The notes beneath the pieces are model-generated. The model saw only the letters and a list, made by a program, of their open reading frames with translations. It did no database searches and was not told the DNA's origin. A stretch of DNA of 64,000 nt from Bifidobacterium sp. ESL0745 (GTDB lineage: Bacteria > Actinomycetota > Actinomycetes > Actinomycetales > Bifidobacteriaceae). Positions 60,087 through 64,000 of this stretch are shown piece by piece. Numbering within the stretch: position 1 is the first letter of the stretch; each line of letters opens with the position of its first letter. The translations under genes were made by a program, and so were the position numbers. The stretch is from positions 1,488,001 to 1,552,000 of the forward strand of contig NZ_JAQTHX010000001.1 in NCBI RefSeq assembly GCF_029433335.1, read 5' to 3'.

Positions 60087-61625
60087 TTACTTTGCGTTCC
60101 CGAGCCACGGGGTCTTGAGGGACTGCCAGATCGGGCCGCCCCACTGCTCCTCGAGAGCCGCTTCGAGCGCGGCCGCAGGCTTGTACATCTGCTCGTCGTG
60201 CTTCTGCGGGGCCATGAACTGGAAGCCGACTGGCAGGCCGTCGTCCGAAAGCCCGGCGGGAATGCTCATCGCGGGAGTTCCGGCCATATTCGCCGGAATC
60301 GTGGCAACATCGCTCATGTACATGGTCAGCGGGTCATTCATCTTCTCGCCGAACTTGAACGCGGTGGTCGGAGAGGTCGGGGCGACCAGCACGTCGGCCT
60401 TTTCGAACGCCTTGTTGAAATCGTCGATAATCAGCGTGCGGACCTTCTGCGCCGAGCCGTACCACGCGTCGTAATAACCGGCGGAAAGCGCATAGATGCC
60501 GAGGATGATACGGCGCTTGACCTCGTCGCCGAACCCGGCTTCACGGGTGTAGGCCATCATGTTGGCGGCGGTCTGCGGCACACCTTCCGGGGGCATCACG
60601 CGCAGGCCGTAACGCATGCCATCGTAACGGGCCAGATTGGAGCTGACCTCGGAAGGCATGATGATGTAATACGCTGCAAGCGCATAATCGAAGTGCGGGC
60701 AATCGACCTCGACCACTTCGGCACCCATATCCTGCAAAAGCTTGACCGCTTCGTTGAAGCGGGCTTCGACGCCGGGCTGATAGCCGTCACCGCTCAGTTG
60801 CTTGACGAGACCTACGCGCACGCCCTTGAGGTCGCGCTTATAGCCTTCGCGGGCAGCCTTGGCAATCGGGGGCACGTCCATCGGGATGGACGTGGAATCA
60901 CGCACGTCGTGACCGCCGATGATTTCCTGCAGCAGTGCGGAATCGAGCACGTTACGGGAAACGGGGCCGATCTGGTCGAGCGAACTCGCCATGGCAATCG
61001 CGCCGAAACGGGAGACACCGCCGTAGGTGGGCTTGACGCCGACCGTACCGGTCAGCGAACCGGGCTGGCGAATCGAGCCGCCGGTATCGGTGCCGAGGGC
61101 AAGCGGGGCCTCGAACGCGGCGACCGCGGAAGCGGAGCCACCGCCGGAGCCACCGGGGACGCGAGAAGTGTCCCAAGGATTGTGGGTCGGGCCATACGCG
61201 GAATGTTCCGTGGAGGAACCCTGCGCGAACTCATCGAGGTTGGTCTTGCCGAGCAACGGCATGCCAGCGGCCTTGAGCTTCTTGATAACCGTGGCGTCGT
61301 ATGGCGGAATCCAACCTTCGAGAATCTTCGAGGCGGCCGTGGTTTCGATGCCCTTGGTGACAATCATGTCCTTGATGGCGATCGGCACACCGGCAAGTTC
61401 CGGCAGATCCTCGGTTTCACCTGCGGCGTTCTTCTTGTCGAATTCGTCGGCCTGGGCGCGAGCCTCGTCGGCGGAAACGTGAAGGAAGGCGTGCAAATCC
61501 GGCTCGGCGGCGTCGATGACGTTGAGTTCAGCGTCGACCAGCTCGCGGCTGGAGACTTCCTTGTTGCGAATCTTCTCCGCCATCTGCGCGGCGGTCAATT
61601 TGACCAGTTCGTTTGTTTCGGCCAT
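60087..61625 (-). CDS. gatA: Aspartyl/glutamyl-tRNA amidotransferase subunit A
   Basis: 512 aa. Glutaminase/amidase subunit supplying ammonia. The amidase-signature triad is visible: Lys in [10 protein letters not shown], cis-Ser in [11 protein letters not shown] and the catalytic Ser in [10 protein letters not shown]. The ATG at 61625 overlaps the gatC stop by one base (TGATG); an in-frame GTG just before is less likely. The protein ends 24 bases before gatB. Confidence 0.97.
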   Translation of the reverse strand: MAETNELVKLTAAQMAEKIRNKEVSSRELVDAELNVIDAAEPDLHAFLHVSADEARAQADEFDKKNAAGETEDLPELAGVPIAIKDMIVTKGIETTAASKILEGWIPPYDATVIKKLKAAGMPLLGKTNLDEFAQGSSTEHSAYGPTHNPWDTSRVPGGSGGGSASAVAAFEAPLALGTDTGGSIRQPGSLTGTVGVKPTYGGVSRFGAIAMASSLDQIGPVSRNVLDSALLQEIIGGHDVRDSTSIPMDVPPIAKAAREGYKRDLKGVRVGLVKQLSGDGYQPGVEARFNEAVKLLQDMGAEVVEVDCPHFDYALAAYYIIMPSEVSSNLARYDGMRYGLRVMPPEGVPQTAANMMAYTREAGFGDEVKRRIILGIYALSAGYYDAWYGSAQKVRTLIIDDFNKAFEKADVLVAPTSPTTAFKFGEKMNDPLTMYMSDVATIPANMAGTPAMSIPAGLSDDGLPVGFQFMAPQKHDEQMYKPAAALEAALEEQWGGPIWQSLKTPWLGNAK

Positions 61626-61924
61626 CACTCGTCACCTCCAAGGATTCGCGGTGCCACGAACATACCGTCTTCCGTGGCAGGGGCGCCGGAAAGCGCCTCT
61701 TCGCGGGTCAGCGGCTTTTCGGGAACATCGGGGCGCAGGTACGCCTCAAGCGGGACCGGGTTGGCAGTGGGTTCGACGTCGTCGGACGCGACTTCCTGCA
61801 CCTTGTTGATGGAATCGGCGATGACGTTCAACTCGCCTTGCATGCGGGTCGCTTCCTCGTCGGTGAGCGCGATCTGGGCGAGATGGCCCAGATGCTCGAC
61901 TGTTTCTCTTGTGAAAGTAGGCAT
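61625..61924 (-). CDS. gatC: Aspartyl/glutamyl-tRNA amidotransferase subunit C
   Basis: 99 aa. Small subunit that stabilises the GatA-GatB contact, with [27 protein letters not shown] and [20 protein letters not shown] as family blocks. It is first in the operon; AAGG precedes its ATG. Confidence 0.95.
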   Translation of the reverse strand: MPTFTRETVEHLGHLAQIALTDEEATRMQGELNVIADSINKVQEVASDDVEPTANPVPLEAYLRPDVPEKPLTREEALSGAPATEDGMFVAPRILGGDE

Positions 61925-62077
61925 AGCCTTAACTATATGAGTCGTCTGTGACGTTCAGATGACATCTATTTATAAGTAATTCTGCCCATATCAAAAGTGT
62001 GTTGATAAAGAAGACAATCCGTATAAGTCAATCCGCCAATGGATTCGTTAATAAAAATCGATAAAACTTATCTTTAC

Positions 62078-62352
62078 TCACTCTAAGACGAAAATCATCG
62101 ATGATTTCTTGCAATGAATTTCAGAAGTCATTTTGTCATCGTCGCCGGCCCGTTCAGCTTTCGCAGAATCTTCAAGCTCATACATTCTGATAATACGATC
62201 CAGTTCTGCTTGCTCTTTCGCATTAAGCTCACGAATTTTGATTACAGGGCCCAGCCACCCTCCGGCCAATTGCCATTCTCAAACTCAGCCGCCATATCAT
62301 CAAGTTGCTGAGGCGTATAGCCGAATTCACGTTCAATCTCTTCGTTGTTCAT
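62078..62352 (-). pseudogene. Frameshifted antitoxin-like gene
   Basis: The ATG at 62352 overlaps the stop of the upstream gene (TGATG). The first frame reads MNNEEIEREFGYTPQQLDD... and after EFENGNWPEGGWAL stops at 62242. The next frame, from 62269 on, continues GGWLGPVIKIRELNAKEQAEL and stays open to 62078. The two overlap in a G-rich stretch (GGAGGGTGGCTGGGCCC) where a one-base indel would join them. The N-terminal part is paralogous to the preceding gene (FG-T-QQLDD, E-G-W). It is either a decayed antitoxin or a programmed-frameshift gene. Confidence 0.6.
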
Positions 62353-62576
62353 CATTGCGCAGCGATGGCTTCGCTCGAAGGCTTTTCAAAATGTTTCGCA
62401 CCGCCCGGGCCGTACTCAGCCATCATTCGCAACGCCGTGGCTTCATCCATGTTTCCAGAAACTGTCGGGCTCCAATAACCGTCATCCAGCCAACTGCCGT
62501 CTTCAGCTTCCTGAACCCAAGCATCAAGCTTCTGCTCGGTAATGCCAAGACGATCACAAATTGCTTTCTCGTCCAT
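62352..62576 (-). CDS. Small antitoxin-like protein
   Basis: 74 aa. Acidic, with an N-terminal helix block DRLGITEQKLDAWVQEAEDGSW reminiscent of antitoxins that precede a DNA-binding or neutralising tail. AGGAGG lies right before the ATG at 62576, and its ATG shares a base with the stop of the upstream gene. Its own stop overlaps the next start in the same way. I infer an antitoxin from the gene arrangement; the protein family is not certain. Confidence 0.55.
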   Translation of the reverse strand: MDEKAICDRLGITEQKLDAWVQEAEDGSWLDDGYWSPTVSGNMDEATALRMMAEYGPGGAKHFEKPSSEAIAAQ

Positions 62577-62860
62577 CAGAACCTCCTTTTCCGAAATCCG
62601 TGTCGTTTCAGTATACGCTTGGCAGGCGGCGTCAACGCATGGAAAATAGTCCATCCAGACCTCGTATTATAAGCAGCGGTCATCTCGAGAATTCTGCCCC
62701 TATCATCAACACCAAGCACAGACCAACGTTCAGAGCCGTCAGGTCTCAGCTTTGAATCTAACTTCGTGCGCCACGCATGTCTCACATCGTCATCACATAT
62801 ATCGGGATGACGCTGGTGGGTCCTCGGGTCGATCACCGGCTTTTCGTATGTTCCGTTCAT
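62576..62860 (-). CDS. Putative toxin of a type II toxin-antitoxin pair
   Basis: 94 aa. DDDVRHAWRTKL, the strand pair RWSVLGVDDRGRILEM and FHALTPPAKRIL recall small actinobacterial RNase-like toxins with a CopG-type antitoxin partner. The protein is strongly basic at its end (KRILKRHGFRKRRF). It is the first gene of a three-gene overlapping unit, toxin before antitoxin, which is less common than the reverse order. No known toxin name can be attached. Confidence 0.55.
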   Translation of the reverse strand: MNGTYEKPVIDPRTHQRHPDICDDDVRHAWRTKLDSKLRPDGSERWSVLGVDDRGRILEMTAAYNTRSGWTIFHALTPPAKRILKRHGFRKRRF

Positions 62861-63216
62861 GCATCAATTACACGCGCTTTGTCTACAGAAAGGCAAGCTA
62901 AAACGGGTGCTGTGGTCGGATGATAGAGGTTATCCACATTTGAGGCGTGTCGAGGGATAGGTGCTCAAATCATCCACAGACCTATACACAAATCGAAGAT
63001 AAGATTCACCATTATCCACAATCAGAAAAAGTCCGATTCGTTCGTGCGTAACGCTTGGAAACTGCTATACGAAAATCAGTCATATAAAACAGATAACAAT
63101 ATTTTGAGGGAATCGACGGTATTTATGTGTGTGTATGACCGATAAATCAGACAAATTAGTATACTGGTAAAAGCAAGAAGGATTCATACATTGGTGATAT
63201 GGGTGCGGAGGACATA
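62861..63216. other. Intergenic region between the toxin-antitoxin unit and the poly-C adhesin
   Basis: 356 bases, no gene seen. The middle is a cluster of DnaA-box-like sequences. The right part is AT-rich and should hold the adhesin promoter; a GGAGG ribosome-binding site lies just before 63217. Confidence 0.6.
62930..63020. promoter_or_regulatory. DnaA-box-like cluster at 40-42 bp spacing
   Basis: TTATCCACA occurs exactly at 62930-62938 and 63012-63020, with a one-mismatch copy TCATCCACA at 62970-62978. All three lie in the same direction, spaced 40 and 42 bp. A further weak copy (CTATACACA) is at 62982-62990. Confidence 0.6.
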
Positions 63217-64000
63217 ATGAAGGTCAAAGCTTGGGTGAGGGTAGTCTGCGGCTTGGTAGCCTGCGGACTTTCGCTTTCCTTATCGGGCACTGCACTGGCT
63301 TCCACCGACCCGACAGAATCCGGAAGAAGCCATAACTCCAGTACCCCCCCAGCACAATAACCTCAGGAAAACAGCAGCAAATAAGTCCTGAACAGTCACC
63401 GGCAGCATCGGAAAAGTCAGATACAACTGGCACAGAAACTCGACAAGTCAGTACACTAGAAGATTCAGAAGAACCATCAACGCAAAGCTACACGGTTCCA
63501 AATCTCATTGTCAATGGCGGCTTCGACTACCCGACTATCCCCGATTGGCTGGGCATGTCATGGGTGATAGTCGATCTGCTAAGTACAAAGTATGGCAACG
63601 ACACTGGGGGCTATTGGCACTACCTGTCTGAAATGAACAGATCAAAGTTCGGCTGGCATTCAACAGATACCGCGCATGGTTACGAAGAAATGGACTTAGC
63701 AAAATACGATAGTCCAGTATTCAACCAATACATAGATTCCATCGGCTCTGCACCGGGCTACATTGCTTATCAGGACGTTTCGGTAACCCCCGGGAAAACC
63801 TATCAGTGGCATCTACGCCAACTCAGTAACCATTTCGATGTCGACAATGTGGACAACATATTAATCGGTACACCCGCACAGGTAGGAACTGGAACCAGCG
63901 GAACAACTGTCCAGAACCACATTCGTAGAACCAGCATCAACGGAAAAGGGACCGATAGATCGGGAGATGTGGGATCAGCTATATCCACCGATAATGGAAC
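63217..64000 (+). pseudogene. Surface adhesin N-terminus, out of frame at a poly-C tract (runs off window)
   Basis: GGAGG precedes the ATG at 63217, which starts a signal peptide (MKVKAWVRVVCGLVACGL, then SLSGTALA). After 42 residues, seven C residues are met; the first frame stops at 63358-63360. One base shifted, the frame is open to the window end (about 216 codons), starting STITSGKQQQ, then VPNLIVNGGFDYP, FGWHSTDT, YIAYQDVSVTPGKTYQW and ILIGTPAQVG. This is the N-terminal carbohydrate-binding-like module of large bifidobacterial wall-anchored proteins. With eight (or five) C residues the gene would be in frame. Confidence 0.75.
63344..63350 (+). repeat. Poly-C tract (C7), candidate phase-variation switch
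   Basis: GTACCCCCCCAGC: seven C residues between the signal peptide and the mature domain of the adhesin. Length C7 is out of frame; C8 restores it. Confidence 0.85.

Noticed and set aside
58620-61940. A plus-strand frame of about 1,106 codons across gatB, gatA and gatC
   Set aside because: It is entirely antisense to three unmistakable genes, spans their junctions and has a composition expected from mirrored GC-rich codons.

Overview
This window looks like chromosome from a Bifidobacterium (Actinomycetota). No search was run. The placement rests on gene content: NucS mismatch endonuclease, a GlnR-type regulator, a DUF2469 protein, GlgE, GatCAB, Rho with a very long Arg/Asn/Asp-rich insert, an initiator tRNA of actinobacterial type, and large isopeptide-domain surface adhesins.

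Layout. 1-3403: lysA (cut by the window edge), a GNAT enzyme, argS and tRNA-Arg(CCG), all on the minus strand. A 33-bp inverted repeat then separates these from a plus-strand CYTH-domain gene. Bases 4200-4584 hold six degenerate repeats of about 50 bp. 4585-9820: a thioredoxin-fold/TPR protein, a lipoprotein and its coupled membrane protein, and a divergent FKBP-type lipoprotein. 9901-13827: an unusual cluster of a coiled-coil tail-anchored protein, a zinc-ribbon/beta-helix/AAA+ ATPase and a zinc-ribbon membrane protein. 13905-22019: nucS, then the complete F-type ATP synthase operon atpBEFHAGDC. 22304-24696: metA, tRNA-fMet and a DUF805 membrane protein. 24986-37159: a cell-surface block with a membrane mannosyltransferase-like enzyme carrying long Gly/Asn/Gln-rich stretches, a GT2 glycosyltransferase, a Ser/Gly-rich membrane protein and a 2,188-residue repetitive adhesin.

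37763-50834: glgE, ppa, mntP, a membrane protein, glnR, nth, an orphan solute-binding protein, valS, an acidic hypothetical protein and chorismate mutase. 51080-58410: rho, an FAD amine-oxidase-like protein, two unknown membrane proteins, DUF2469 and a GNAT protein. 58563-61924: gatCAB. 62078-62860: an overlapping toxin/antitoxin-like operon whose third gene is frameshifted. 63217-64000: the beginning of a second surface adhesin. A tract of seven C residues puts its signal peptide out of frame with the rest, which suggests a phase-variable gene in the OFF state.

Housekeeping functions (ATP synthesis, aminoacyl-tRNA formation, transcription termination, DNA repair, amino-acid synthesis, maltose-1-phosphate metabolism) alternate with envelope functions. 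The most unusual items are the poly-C adhesin, the AAA+/beta-helix cluster, the 50-bp repeat array, the 33-bp inverted repeat, the frameshifted antitoxin operon, a 17-bp hairpin inside a coding region, and two clusters of DnaA-box-like sequences.
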